Below, piece by piece: positions 31,464 to 42,482 of a stretch of DNA of 64,000 nt. Source of the stretch: Mayamaea pseudoterrestris. Lineage: Eukaryota; Bacillariophyta; Bacillariophyceae; Sellaphorales; Sellaphoraceae. Positions within the stretch are counted from its first letter, which is position 1. Every line of letters begins with the position of its first letter. The position numbers and the translations under genes are program-made. The DNA lies in the NCBI GenBank assembly GCA_027923505.1, contig BROI01000004.1, positions 1,116,001 through 1,180,000 of the forward strand. The letters are read 5' to 3'. A model generated the notes under the pieces. That model was not told the origin of the DNA and made no database searches. It worked only from the letters and a program-made list of their open reading frames with translations.

Positions 31464-32168
31464 GATGATGAGAGAGAGTCTGCGCGTGTGTGTCAAATGA
31501 TGGAGTGAGTGACGACTGACGAAAATGTGTGACAATCGGCGAGGCGGTTTTCGCAACAAGCTCCACCGTCTCGACCAGTCTCCCTGCTTTCTACAAACTC
31601 ACCAGCACACTAGTAGACACGGGCTGTAAATTCTACCAATAATACGTTTTATTCTTCCAACTGCCGCTCCTCTTGATGGAGTGTGGTTGCCAAGGCTTGA
31701 AAGGTCGAGAAGAAGAAACGAAGTTTGAACGCGCGCGCACGTGGATCCGTCGGATCATTCATTCCCGGTCGGACGTCAAGATAAGACTCATACCCTGTTC
31801 AGTGATGTTGCGTGGTGGGGAGCGACTGCATCGCCAAATTCTGAACAAAATATGCAAATCTATTATTAAGTTAATCCATGTGAAAGTGCAAGAGGCATGT
31901 TGACGAAATATACAGTTGCAACGAGATGCGGTTGAGAATGCACAGGTATTTATTTGAGTGGTGCTCGGGATGGTGGCCATTAGCATGAAATTGCACCTTA
32001 TAAGCTACCGTACGTACGTGTACGCTGGGCATCTTTGTACAATTAGCTACTCTCTCATATATACCAAGCGCAACAAAGCGACAATGACCTTTTGTTCCGC
32101 TTTGCGAGAAACTCTGGCGCAGTTTTAACTTGTAATTACAGGTCAGTATTATAACACTCTTCCGTAGC
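31464..32168. other. 700-bp intergenic region between CPS start and MDH end
   Basis: Contains the CPS promoter and the MDH 3' UTR. Only short open frames without recognisable domains occur. No repeat or RNA gene was seen. Confidence 0.5.
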
Positions 32169-33493
32169 CTACTTGTTGGCAAACTCCTCACCCTTTTTAA
32201 TTTGTGCCTTGAGCTCGGGCATCATCTTGTCAAACCAGCCTTGCTCGTAGGCGGACAATTCTCCATAGCCCAAAACTTCTTCCACTCCATTCTTTCCAAA
32301 CTTGCAGGGACTCGCAAAGTATTTCGCCTCGGTCAAGTTGGATTCCACGTAGGCACACTGCGTCACCGACTCACCCGCCATGGCCTTGAGTACATTCTCC
32401 GTGAACAAAAAGCCCGCATACGCCATGCTCAACGTGGCGCTGCCCGCTCCCGCCTTGGCCTGGACGACTTCGTCTCCACCAAACTGCGTGCGCACCGTAA
32501 TGGCTTCAAGCTGCTCCTGCGAAGCCTTCCAGCCAGGTACTTGCGAAAAGAGGGGCAAAATGGTAATGCCGGCGTGTCCGCCAATGACAGTCACATTAAT
32601 TTCGGATGGATCCTTGTTCAAAAGCGCGCCGACGAACGTGTTCGCCCGCACTACATCCAGTGTGGTCACGCCGCACAGCTTGCGGGGGTCGTAGACGCCG
32701 CGCTGTTTCAACACTTCGGCGGCAATGGGAACCGTCGAGTTGACTGGATTGGAAATGATGGCCAAGACAGCGTCGGGGCAAAACTCGGCGCAGCCTTCAA
32801 CTAGAGTCTTGACAATAGAGGCGTTCGTCTGTGTATAATGTGACAATTGGCGAGGAGTGAGAGGAGAGTGGGACGGCCGAGTCATCACACTTACGAGTAC
32901 ACTTCAACATAAATTCAGGAGCAAGACCCATTCCATCATTTTCTACCATCAAGCATGTATATATATACTTACATTAAACAAATCATCCCGTGTCATGCCT
33001 GGCTTTCTTGGAACACCAGCCGGAATGACAACCACCTTGGCGCCCATCAAGGCTTCGCCAAGACCTTCATTCGATCGTTGGGGCCAAGCGCCAGGACTTG
33101 GAAGACTTCCAGTCACCTTGGATTTGGTTGGAATCTAATGAAAGAAAAAGTTATAAAGGAATTAGCGAGACAAAGAAGCAATTGTTCGCCGTAGAATACA
33201 GCGAGGTTGTAACAAAATCCTCTCCGTCTCCATTCATTTCCAAGTCCCCTCCTCCACATATATACTGCACACTACCAGCAAATACTCACATGACTCAAAT
33301 CCGCCGCCACGCCTGGCGCGTTCATGACATCGTAGCAGGCCAGTTCGTCCACGAGCGGTGACAGCTTGAGCAGCAAAGAGAGTGGCTGGCCAATGCCTCC
33401 GGCAGCTCCCAGGACGGCCACCTTGTTGGACATGCTGCGCGTAGTTGCTGATAGTGATTTCTTGATGGCTGAGAGTGAGCGAGATGCAAGCAT
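32169..33493 (-). CDS. MDH: Malate dehydrogenase, mitochondrial type, three exons
   Basis: Exons are 33493-33290, 33134-32973 and 32828-32169; introns of 155 and 144 bp are phase 0. The product is 341 aa. The leader [20 protein letters not shown] is basic and Ser-rich, as for mitochondrial import (plastid import is less likely without a signal peptide). The NAD-binding loop is [19 protein letters not shown]. Catalytic-loop arginine is in [14 protein letters not shown], Asp about 180 is in LDVVRANTF and the catalytic His about 207 is in [11 protein letters not shown]. The enzyme interconverts malate and oxaloacetate with NAD in the TCA cycle. Although open to 33538, no ATG lies upstream of 33493. 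Confidence 0.96.
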
Positions 33494-34027
33494 GCTATTT
33501 GAAATGATTGATTGCAGATGCAGCTGATATTGATGCAATGTTTGGCAGACGAGATTGATGTTTTGTGTGCGAGTGGAGCGAGAGGAAGGACGAGCGTCGA
33601 ACGACGCGGCGCGTCACGCTCCCAAAGATCCGAACCCGAATCCAATTTCGGGTTCACGTGCTTCCACTTAGGGTTTGGCATGCCTGCCGTCTGTCCATCA
33701 GCCGCACGTCCCAGGCGTTGATGCGCGCGCGCTGCGGCATGTTGCTTCCGCTGCGAGCCGCTAGCAACGTTTGCAAGGCAGAGCCAAATTGACCTTCATT
33801 CGGCATACTAAACAAGAGCAACGATACAACTGGACTTGCTTAGCGCCGTGTTTCCATTGCTTGTCTTAAATTCTGGTCCAGCGCCGGCAGCTGATTCTCA
33901 GTTTCACGAAACGTTTCACGCTTCCACGTTGCTCGCCATTTTTACTTGGGTTCGTTCACATCCGACGGTTCCTAATTCAAACACGACTACGCTTGTTTCA
34001 CACTACTAGTCCATATAAATATCTAAA
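33494..34027. promoter_or_regulatory. Divergent promoter region, MDH / exportin-1
   Basis: 533 bp. It includes the direct repeat GAACCCGAATCC-like / TTTCGGGTTC near 33625-33656 and, 7 bp before the exportin ATG, TATAAAT (34014-34020). A GTTTCACG/GTTTCACGC pair occurs near 33900-33922. Significance of these motifs is unknown. Confidence 0.4.
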
Positions 34028-37000
34028 ATGAGCGCTCCTGGTTTAAACGGAACCAATAGCAGCAACTGGGACGTGTCTCGTCTCTGGTCTCCAGCCGGAG
34101 ACTTTGACATAATTGGTCTCGATCAAGTCATGGTGGCCGCCTACAGTCCGACGGACCCGCATCGCGCGTCGGCCAATAAACTGCTCATGCAGCTCCAGGA
34201 AATGCCCGAGCTCTGGACCAAGGCGGATGCCATTATTGAGCAAGCGCAGAATCCGCAGGCGCGATTCTTTGGATTGCAGGTATTGGATGATGCGATTAAA
34301 ACACGCTGGAAGGTTGTGGCGCAGGATCAGCGCGATGGAATCAAGAATTATGTCGTTGGTAAAGTCATCAACATGAGCAAGGATGAAGTAGTGATGAGTC
34401 AGGAGCGAGTGTTTATTAGTAAATTGAACTTGACGCTGGTGGAAATTCTAAAGCAAGAGTGGCCGCACAATTGGCCGTCATTCATCACCGACTTGGTTGG
34501 CAGCTCCAAGACGAGCGAAGTCTTGTGCGAAAACAACATGCAGATTCTCAAGCTCCTGTCGGAGGAAGTCTTTGACTTTTCCAAGGATCAAATGGTCACG
34601 GATAAGGTCAAGCGCATGAAGGAGAGTCTCAATGGCGAGTTTGCGCAGATTTATCAGCTGTGCGAGTTTGTTTTACTGAACTCGCAACGACCATCCTTGC
34701 TGCGGGTCACGCTGCAGACGCTGCAGCGGTTTCTTACGTGGATTCCGCTTGGATTTATCTTTCAAACCAATTTGATTGATGTTCTTGTCAACAAGTTTTT
34801 TAGTACACCATTGTTTCGCAACGAGGCGCTCGATTGCTTGGCGGAAATTGGAAGCTTGAAGGACCTTGATCCACAGTATGATCATTTGTTTCGACAGCTG
34901 CTGCAAGGCTTTCTCGTGCAGCTCGGCGCGATTATTACGCCGGAAACAAACTTGACGCCTGCGTATGAGAATGGATCAGAAACGGACCGACTCTTTATCC
35001 AAAAGCTTGCCCTGTTTCTGTCGGGCTACTTTAAGTCGCATCTCCACGCGCTTGAAGCGCCCGAGTCGCAGGAAGCCTTGCTCAAGGGCATGGTATACTT
35101 GGTGCGTGTGTCGGAGGTGAAGGATACTGAAATTTTTCGTATTTGCCTCGAAGCATGGCACATGCTTGCCGACGACTTGTACAAGTGGGAGCAAAGTGTT
35201 GCGCGGAGCAGCTTGGGCAGCGGTCTGAACCTTGGCACGCCAGGAATGAATGGAGCGGGACAAGCGTCGCGCAAGTTTCTTTATGCTAATATTTTGACTG
35301 GCGTTCGGCATGTCATGATTGCCAATATGGCCAAGCCGGAGGAGGTTTTGATAGTCGAGGACGAGAATGGAGATATTGTGCGTGAAACGACCAAGGATAC
35401 CGACGTCATTGCGCAGTACAAGACGATGCGAGAAGCGTTGGTTCACTTGACGCATTTGAATTATGAAGACACGGAGACGATCATGCTGGCCAAGCTAGCG
35501 GAGCAAGTGGACGGATCGGCTTGGAGCTGGAACAATCTGAACACGCTGTGCTGGGCGATTGGAAGTATATCTGGCGCCATGACTGAAGACGAAGAGAAGC
35601 GATTTCTGGTGACTGTCATTAAGGACTTGCTGGGACTATGCGAGCAAAAGCGAGGAAAGGACAACAAAGCCGTCGTCGCTTCGAATATCATGTACGTTGT
35701 GGGGCAGTATCCTCGGTTCTTGAAGGCACACTGGAAGTTCCTCAAGACAGTCGTCAATAAATTGTTTGAATTCATGCATGAGGTGCATCCAGGTGTACAA
35801 GACATGGCCTGTGACACATTTTTGAAGATTGCTGGCAAGTGTAAACGCAAATTTGTGACGGTGCAGTCGGACGAATCAGTGCCGTTTGTCTGCGAGCTTG
35901 TCGACTCCTTGCCCAGCATCATTAGCGACTTGGAGCCCCATCAAGTGCAAGCTTTTTATGAAGCAGTGGCAACGATGCTGAGCGAGAATCCAGAGACCGT
36001 CCCGATTGATCGACCAGCCATTCTGCTGAAGCTGATGGAGCTTCCCAATCGAACCTGGCGAACGATAATGGAGCAGGCTGCGACGAATGTCGAAACGCTA
36101 ATTGCACCGGCGACGATTAAAGAAATTATAAAGATCCTCAAGACAAACAACAAGGTCTGTGGAGCAGTCGGGTCACTATATACGCATCAGTTGCAAGTCT
36201 TCTTCCTCGACATGCTGAATGTTTACAAGGTTTATTCAGAGCGAATTTCCTTGGCGATTCAACAACAAGGTCCTCATGCGACTCAGTTGAGTCTCATCAA
36301 GAACCTCCGTAGTGCAAAGAAGGAAGTTTTGCGATTGCTGAGCGTATTTATCGCGAAGAGCGGACCACCAGAAGCTGATCCTCGGGCTGTGGCAATGGGT
36401 TTCATTCCGCCAATTCTGGACCCAATTCTTGGTGATTACAAGCGTAACATTGCGGGGGCACGAGATCCTGAAGTACTGAAGCTAATGGGGACAGTTGTCG
36501 AGAAGCTACAAAATTACGTGGCTGACGACGTTCCTAGAATCATGGAAGCTGTGTTCGAAGTCACTCTGGAGATGATTACGAAGAACTTTGAAGACTTTCC
36601 GGAGCACCGTCTACAGTTCTTTTGGTTTTTAAAGATGATTAATCACCACTGCTTTGGTGCGCTTTTCAAAATACCACCCGAGCACCAAAAACTCGTCGTA
36701 CAGTCGGTTGCCTGGGCGATGAAGCATACGGAACGCAATATTTCTGATACGGTACGTTTTTTTCAATTCGTCTTCATTTACGTTCTGCCAATGTCTCTTC
36801 TCTTACACATCTTTGCTTTGTAGGGGCTTGAGATTCTGCATGAACTATTGATTAACGTCTCTCAGACACCAGGTGTCGCTCAAGCATTTTATCAGCAATA
36901 CCTCTTGTCGCTGATTCAAGATGTGTTCGCCGTCATGACCGATCGGCTACACAAGTCTGGTTTTAAGATGCACTCCACTCTGCTTCGACAAATGTTCCAT

Positions 37001-37369
37001 CTGGTGCAACTTAATCAAGTGACAGTCCCTCTCTTTGACGTGTCGCAGCACCCACCTGGGACCACCAATCCAAGCTTCTTGCGAAACCACGTTTGTACGT
37101 TGCTGCTATCAAGCTTTCCCAATTTGAATCAAACGCAAGTGACCAAATTTGTCGATGGTATGTTTGATGTCTCAATGGATCTGGGCAAGTTTAAGCAGCA
37201 TTTGCGTGACTTTTTGATCGAGCTGAAGGAGTTCAACGGCGAAGACAACTCGGCTCTGTTCACCGAAGAGACGGAGCAAGCGCAGCGAGCGCGAGAGCAA
37301 GCTCTCATGGCCGAGAGAAGCGCCGTTCCTGGCATGCTCAAGCCGTCGGAGATTGATAATGATCTTTAG
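34028..37369 (+). CDS. XPO1: Exportin-1 (CRM1), nuclear export receptor
   Basis: Exons are 34028-36751 and 36824-37369, with a 72-bp phase-0 intron (GTACGT donor, TTTGTAG acceptor). The product is 1089 aa, close to the usual 1070-1080. It is a HEAT-repeat protein: N-terminal CRIME/importin-beta-like region, then the highly conserved central NES groove with [20 protein letters not shown], then [20 protein letters not shown] and [10 protein letters not shown]. The C-terminus contains [11 protein letters not shown] and ends in an acidic tail. It carries leucine-rich-signal cargo out of the nucleus with Ran-GTP. The groove cysteine (codon at 35639, residue 538) matches human Cys528, the leptomycin B target. 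Confidence 0.98.
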
Positions 37370-37646
37370 AATGTCGATAATAGCTGGTGCCTGCACTGCC
37401 GGTGGCTGTCACTTGATTTGGAGTACGGGTTGATATTTACGGCCACTCGTGCTTAAAGTAGACAACATATCTATACATTTACGACGTAAAATCACATTTT
37501 GAATAGATTTATCTGTCTTAGTTGGTAGTGCTGATTTGTAGTGGAGAGCCTACATCTTATAGTGGATTCATCCGGATGATCGGCCAGCCTACCGTAGCAG
37601 GCTTTAACATGCTCGTGTAAGCGTAATCCTTGCCGATTCCAAACAG
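37370..37646. other. Convergent 3' flanks
   Basis: AT-rich stretch between the ends of exportin-1 and the next minus-strand gene; 3' UTRs only, nothing else seen. Confidence 0.5.
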
Positions 37647-38780
37647 TTACAAGCGCGACGCATTGTCGTTACTGTTTGTGTTCGTCACCGCGTCGCCCTC
37701 TTGGTCCACCGTCCACAGTGACACGACACTTTCCACCCGACGACCCGAAAAGAGCTTTGCGAATGGGTTTCTTGCTGGCAGTGGCGCTTGCTTGGCAAGT
37801 GCTGGCGATGCTTGCATTGGTGGCGGTAGCGGCGGCAGCTCCTCCTCGGGGAGTTGCAGCATGAAGACCGACATTGGTTCCAAAGAGCTTTTCGAGAATG
37901 GCATGTTAATGGCCTTTTTTACCAAGTTTCTTCGCAAAGGATCCTGCTCCAAACCGTCCTTTATGACATTATCATTGGCTTCCTCGTCGGCAGAAAAAGA
38001 GAAGAAGGAATCAGCTGCCGCCTTGTCCGCTTCTCTGGCGTTGTGCTCCTCCAGCTCGACCATGTTTACGAGTGACCTTTTCGCAGCAGCAGGATTCATT
38101 AGCGGCCTGTCATCAAAGTTTCGATGAAAAGAGGAGCTTGGTAGTAGCTCTTCTTCAGTCAACTTGATTGGGTTTTCTCTGGGGAAATCGTCGTGAGTGT
38201 CAGAAACGACCCTCCTATTGCTATTCTCAAAGCGACTCTCGTCAACATGAGCGGCTGCAAAGGTGTGTTTGGATGGCATGTATGGAACATTGTTCACAGA
38301 TTCACTTTCTACGTTCCGTTGACTGTTGCGACTGCTCCGGCGGCGCCGTGAGCGAGTGTTTCGTCTCGTTCCTTCATCAGTGTCTACTGCTGCTGCTGCA
38401 TCGTCGCCATCAACAACCACCGACTGCTTCATGCGCTCGACAAGCTCACGCAAGTCTTGACCAAAGTCCCGCACCATGAACACAATTTCCCTTTCAAACG
38501 CTTCCAGTACCGGAGACTTTTCTGGACTTGGACTGTGATCGTTCTCCAATGCGGAGACGTAGTGCATGTCGGCATCAAGGCCGTCGACATTGTTGATGCT
38601 GTTGCCGCTGGAAAGTCTTCTCGATTCTGGCCGCGGTAAGGACTCTGTTGACGCCAATGACTCGTCAACGACAAGTACAAGCGAAATGAGGGCGAGTCGT
38701 AGTTTCATGGTGCGCGATTTTACTGAATTGGTGTGAGCGTTTTCAATCGCTTCCGATTGGTCGGCTCGTATCATCGCCAT
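37647..38780 (-). CDS. Unknown protein, probably secretory, 353-377 aa
   Basis: Two starts are plausible: ATG 38780 (377 aa) or ATG 38708 (353 aa). The second places KLRLALISLVLVVDESLAS directly at the N-terminus, a good signal peptide with cleavage after SLA, so I prefer it. The first, MAMIRADQ, would bury the hydrophobic stretch. The mature part is acidic and Ser/Asn/Arg-rich, with RNTRSRRRRSSRNSQRN (a basic, possibly processed segment). A folded-looking C-terminus follows, including MPFSKSSLEPMSVFMLQLPE, a proline run and RNPFAKLFSGRRVESVVSL. No known domain was recognised. It may be an exported or vacuolar protein; function unknown. Confidence 0.65.
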   Translation of the reverse strand: MAMIRADQSEAIENAHTNSVKSRTMKLRLALISLVLVVDESLASTESLPRPESRRLSSGNSINNVDGLDADMHYVSALENDHSPSPEKSPVLEAFEREIVFMVRDFGQDLRELVERMKQSVVVDGDDAAAAVDTDEGTRRNTRSRRRRSSRNSQRNVESESVNNVPYMPSKHTFAAAHVDESRFENSNRRVVSDTHDDFPRENPIKLTEEELLPSSSFHRNFDDRPLMNPAAAKRSLVNMVELEEHNAREADKAAADSFFSFSADEEANDNVIKDGLEQDPLRRNLVKKAINMPFSKSSLEPMSVFMLQLPEEELPPLPPPMQASPALAKQAPLPARNPFAKLFSGRRVESVVSLWTVDQEGDAVTNTNSNDNASRL

Positions 38781-39068
38781 GGTCGACGAGCATCATCCAA
38801 ATCCACGTCATCTTTTAACCGCTCCGACGCAAGGACGTTTTGACGCAGTTGTGTTCCGTTAGCTAAGACATGGATCATCTGCCTTTTCAGATGAATTGCT
38901 CTCCACTTTCGCCACTATTGCAGAAATACTCGCAACGACTTATAATACATATAGTGGCAATGTAGGTAGTTAATAGTTAACATGTCGATGTCGCGCACGT
39001 GTATGATCCATTATTCGTCAAAATGCAAGGCGACGTGCCTCACACTTGTCGACCGGAAAAAAGGGGGT
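38781..39068. other. Intergenic, no feature recognised
   Basis: About 290 bp holding the upstream region of the 377-aa gene and the 3' flank of the LRR gene. Confidence 0.4.
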
Positions 39069-41147
39069 CTAAACGCAGGAGCAGTTGCAGTCGCATTGAA
39101 CGCTAGCGCAATCAAGAAAAATTCCATCATTGGCATTGACTGATGAAAATGCCCGACAAACTTGGCTGGGAACGCTGCCCGACAGGTTCGTTTCATAGAT
39201 TTGTAGTATGCGAAGCTGCGGAAGTTGGGCAAACTCGGTCGGCAATGTGCCACTGATGCGAGTCTCCGATAAATCCAAGGATGACAAGGACGTTAGTTGG
39301 GCAAGCTGGCTGGGAAGCGCTCCGGAAATACTAGTGTTGTGCATGGTCCAAGTGACCAGGCTTGTCATTTCCTGTATCTGCGATGGAATGGTTCCGTCGA
39401 GTAGTAGATTGTTTGCCAAATCCATGAAGCGCAGTCGGGTGCAACCAGCGAGTTGCGTCGGAATTGGGCCTGACAAACGATTCGAGTTGAGTTGTAAGGT
39501 GTAAAGCATCGTCATCAGTCCCAGTGCAGTCGGAATTGGCCCCGAAAGCGAGTTTTGAGAAAGATTAATTAACGTAGCGAGTGATTCTCTAATGTCGGAA
39601 GGAATATTGATGGAGCCTGTGAACAAGTTCGCCGAAAGGTCTAAACTGACAATCGACGACAAATGAAATAGTTCCAATGGCAAGCTGCCAAAGAAGCGAT
39701 TCTTCTGAAGGAGCAGTTCTGTAATCTTTGGAAAGGAGTTTATAATACTTGGAAACGTACTTGAGAAATTGTTTTCATGCAAATGTATAGGTCGAGCATT
39801 CGCCCGCCAGCTTTCCCAGACAGCTTCCGGAATTTCGCCTTGCAGCAAGTTTCCATTCAATCGAATATCGCGCAGGGTTGTTAGTAGAGCCAGCTCAATG
39901 GGAATCTCGCCAACGAGTCCATTGTTGGACAAGTCCAAGTACTGGATGCCACCTTCTCGACTCGGCAGACACGGCTCATTGTGCAGTGACATGTAGAAGT
40001 TTTCCGTGGCAGCGTACCACCAGTAGCACCGATAGTCCTTTTCCGCGACGAGCCAGTTGCTAGTATTGTTCCAGTTTGGGCCATCCGTGGCGTAGTACAG
40101 CACCACCAGCGCAAACATTTCCGTCACGGCGACAAAGGTGCGATTCTCAAGGTCTGGCTGCGTCATGAGCCACTGCCACGCCTTGCCCTGCGGCGATGTT
40201 GGCGAAAAGCCGTCATCAGCTTCTTGGCTCGTCCATGCCTTGTTCTTGTACCAGTTGGGGCCTGTCACATTTGGAAGTTCGTTTCGAATGGCTGTCAATG
40301 TTGATTCATGCAGGATCAATACCAATTTTTCAAACGTTGACGGCAAAATGAGCGGCGCCGCGGGAATTACGTTTCGCGTCGTCACGGTTGGCTCGTTGGA
40401 CGTTTCGACAGTGACTCCAATCACTACGACAAGGCAAGCCAATGCGCCAATGCACCACAGGAGGCGTCGTCGTTTCACGTAACAGCCTTGCACCGTGGTG
40501 GCTGGCACTGCCACAATCACATTTACATTTGAAACTGGTGGATTTGACTCTGTTTCGTCATTATCATTGTCACCATTATCATCGTCATCATTATCATCAT
40601 CGGACGCAACAACAATTCCGACCAGCGCCGACTCGTCGGCCGCGGCGTACTCGTCGAAAATGGTTTGCACGGTGACGCCGTAATGCACGACGGCCACGTC
40701 GTAGTCGTCCGTCACGTCCGTCGGATAGTCGCGGGGAACGTAGTCGACGGGGTACTGGTGAAAGGCTCCCGGTAGCCGTTCCAATGTTTCTATATTGTTG
40801 TTGATGTGTAGTTCATTGCTTGTGGCGCGGCTGCTGAGAGCAGATGGAATGGCAGCTTTTAGTTTGTGATTCGTCGCGGCAGAAAGCGGCTTGACTATTT
40901 TTGGGTTGTTGGCATTTATCGTGCTGCTGGATTCTGACATGTTCAAAGAGTTGACATTAGCATCATGGCTCCTCGTTATAGTAGGAGGGCTTGGTGGATG
41001 GAAACTGCTGGTTGATGCAGCTGCAGCGTCAGCTGCTCGAGGCGATGATATTCGTTGCTCATCCTCCCCTGCTGTAATCGCAGCAGCAGCGTTAATATCT
41101 TCGATGCCATCATCGGTTCCTTCATTAGTTGCTTGAGGATTTGGCAT
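39069..41147 (-). CDS. Single-pass membrane leucine-rich-repeat protein (second copy)
   Basis: 692 aa from the ATG at 41147 (the frame is open to 41168 but only with GTG). A long acidic, Asp/Asn-rich cytosolic N-terminus (DDDNDDDDNGDNDNDE) is followed by CYVKRRRLLWC and one hydrophobic helix (IGALACLVVVIGVTV). About ten LRRs follow (LDLSNNGLVGEIPIEL, LQLNSNRLSGPIPTQL, LDLSETRISGTLPTEF) and a Cys-rich tail (CASVQCDCNCSCV). Architecture, the KRR anchor motif and the CDCNC tail match the protein at 1931-3583, so the two are paralogues about 37 kb apart. Likely a surface or endomembrane receptor or adhesion protein; no kinase domain. Ligand unknown. Confidence 0.88.
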   Translation of the reverse strand: MPNPQATNEGTDDGIEDINAAAAITAGEDEQRISSPRAADAAAASTSSFHPPSPPTITRSHDANVNSLNMSESSSTINANNPKIVKPLSAATNHKLKAAIPSALSSRATSNELHINNNIETLERLPGAFHQYPVDYVPRDYPTDVTDDYDVAVVHYGVTVQTIFDEYAAADESALVGIVVASDDDNDDDDNGDNDNDETESNPPVSNVNVIVAVPATTVQGCYVKRRRLLWCIGALACLVVVIGVTVETSNEPTVTTRNVIPAAPLILPSTFEKLVLILHESTLTAIRNELPNVTGPNWYKNKAWTSQEADDGFSPTSPQGKAWQWLMTQPDLENRTFVAVTEMFALVVLYYATDGPNWNNTSNWLVAEKDYRCYWWYAATENFYMSLHNEPCLPSREGGIQYLDLSNNGLVGEIPIELALLTTLRDIRLNGNLLQGEIPEAVWESWRANARPIHLHENNFSSTFPSIINSFPKITELLLQKNRFFGSLPLELFHLSSIVSLDLSANLFTGSINIPSDIRESLATLINLSQNSLSGPIPTALGLMTMLYTLQLNSNRLSGPIPTQLAGCTRLRFMDLANNLLLDGTIPSQIQEMTSLVTWTMHNTSISGALPSQLAQLTSLSSLDLSETRISGTLPTEFAQLPQLRILQIYETNLSGSVPSQVCRAFSSVNANDGIFLDCASVQCDCNCSCV

Positions 41148-42482
41148 GTTCAGCGGTAGCAGTGACACTGTATATGGAAACTACGTTTTGCGTGGTGCAG
41201 AGTCAGCTGCAAGTTGCTGCTCATTGCTGCATGCAGAGATTGGCAAGTGACCGCTCTCTCGCGGTGAAACTGCCGGAAATTGCCCTTTTGGTGCTCCTGC
41301 TCGTTCGTTTTCATGCCAAATGCCGTTTCAGCGAAAAGAACTATGATCACATCGAGAGTAAGTTGATCGTGTGAAATTAGTTTAGCGACGTTGACATGAT
41401 TGAAAACTCGTAAAACTGTCAGGCAGTATTGCGAACTTCAAGAAACGAGTCATTTCAGCTGTTTCGTGAGTTGGGCCATCGTTCGTTCCCATCATTGGAT
41501 CTCTTCTTGCGCCTGCTCGTCTCTCGACCTTTACTGTACATACAATGATCACATTGACGACGAAAACAAGATATTTCTGCGTTCGACCCTTTATAAAGTG
41601 GTCCAGCAGCATTAGTGGAACTTCCATGCCACCTCCATCCAGCAGTAAGCGCCGCCAATTCAGCTCTGCCTACCGCAAATGCAAACCATGAGCCATATTT
41701 TAATGGATCTAGTACCAACAAAAACTCTCGCGGCAATTTGCATCATGCCAAGTGGTAACATCTGCTATCTCGACACGTCAGATGCTGAACGCCGACAAAC
41801 GAGCTAGTAGGCGCGGGCAGCAAACCGTGGCGACTGGCGACAGACGGCAAGGAACATGTAACGACCAAGCGAAAGGGCCGCAAACATTTTTCTTGCGTGC
41901 AGTGGCAGTACTGCGTCAAGTTTTGTGTCAGTGGACAACGAATGAACAAGTTGCGCTGTGTCACGTATTGGACTTTTGTAGCCCGACATTCAGTGGGTCG
42001 CATGCAAGGCTGCAAGGTGCGTCCAAATGGGGGAGAAAAAGCTGACGGAGCTTACATTTTGGCTTGTCGACAGTCTCGCATGGGCCAGCGCAGAATGCAC
42101 AACGCTTCTCCTGCAGTGTGTAACGTGCTGTTCATTGTTTTACAAATGAGCTCTCCGATACAACCGTATATACAGAGTCATAGCATCTAAACGAACACCG
42201 TTACTACGTGGAGTCGCTCAGCCTACCGTAGTAATGTTGTCATTTTGTGCTTGGTTCTCGTCGCAGCACATAATCATTAACCAAACTACAGTGGAATGAG
42301 TCTGTAATAAGCTCGCTTATTTTGCTGTCAGTGCTGTCACACGTCATCATCGTGTCGCTCCGGTGTAAATTTTTGGACTTTCTCGCGATCAGATTTTTCA
42401 ACGAAGGATCCCGCCGCCTTCGCACAAGACTCTTCGCTTACAATATTGTCTGCAAGTCGCAACATATACTTGTATATAAATC
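41148..42482. other. 1.3-kb intergenic region
   Basis: Several short overlapping frames exist on both strands (for example 41752-42045 plus and 41743-42015 minus) but none shows a domain or a convincing codon pattern. No tRNA or repeat was found. The last 60 bp hold a TATAAAT 1 bp before the next ATG. Confidence 0.45.

Noticed and set aside
26649-33493. CPS and MDH as a functional operon-like pair
   Set aside because: Eukaryotic genes with 700 bp between them; shared compartment does not show co-regulation.
41455-41736. 93-codon minus-strand frame with CDHCMYSKGRE
   Set aside because: No ATG start in frame, no domain, and one of several overlapping short frames in the same gap.
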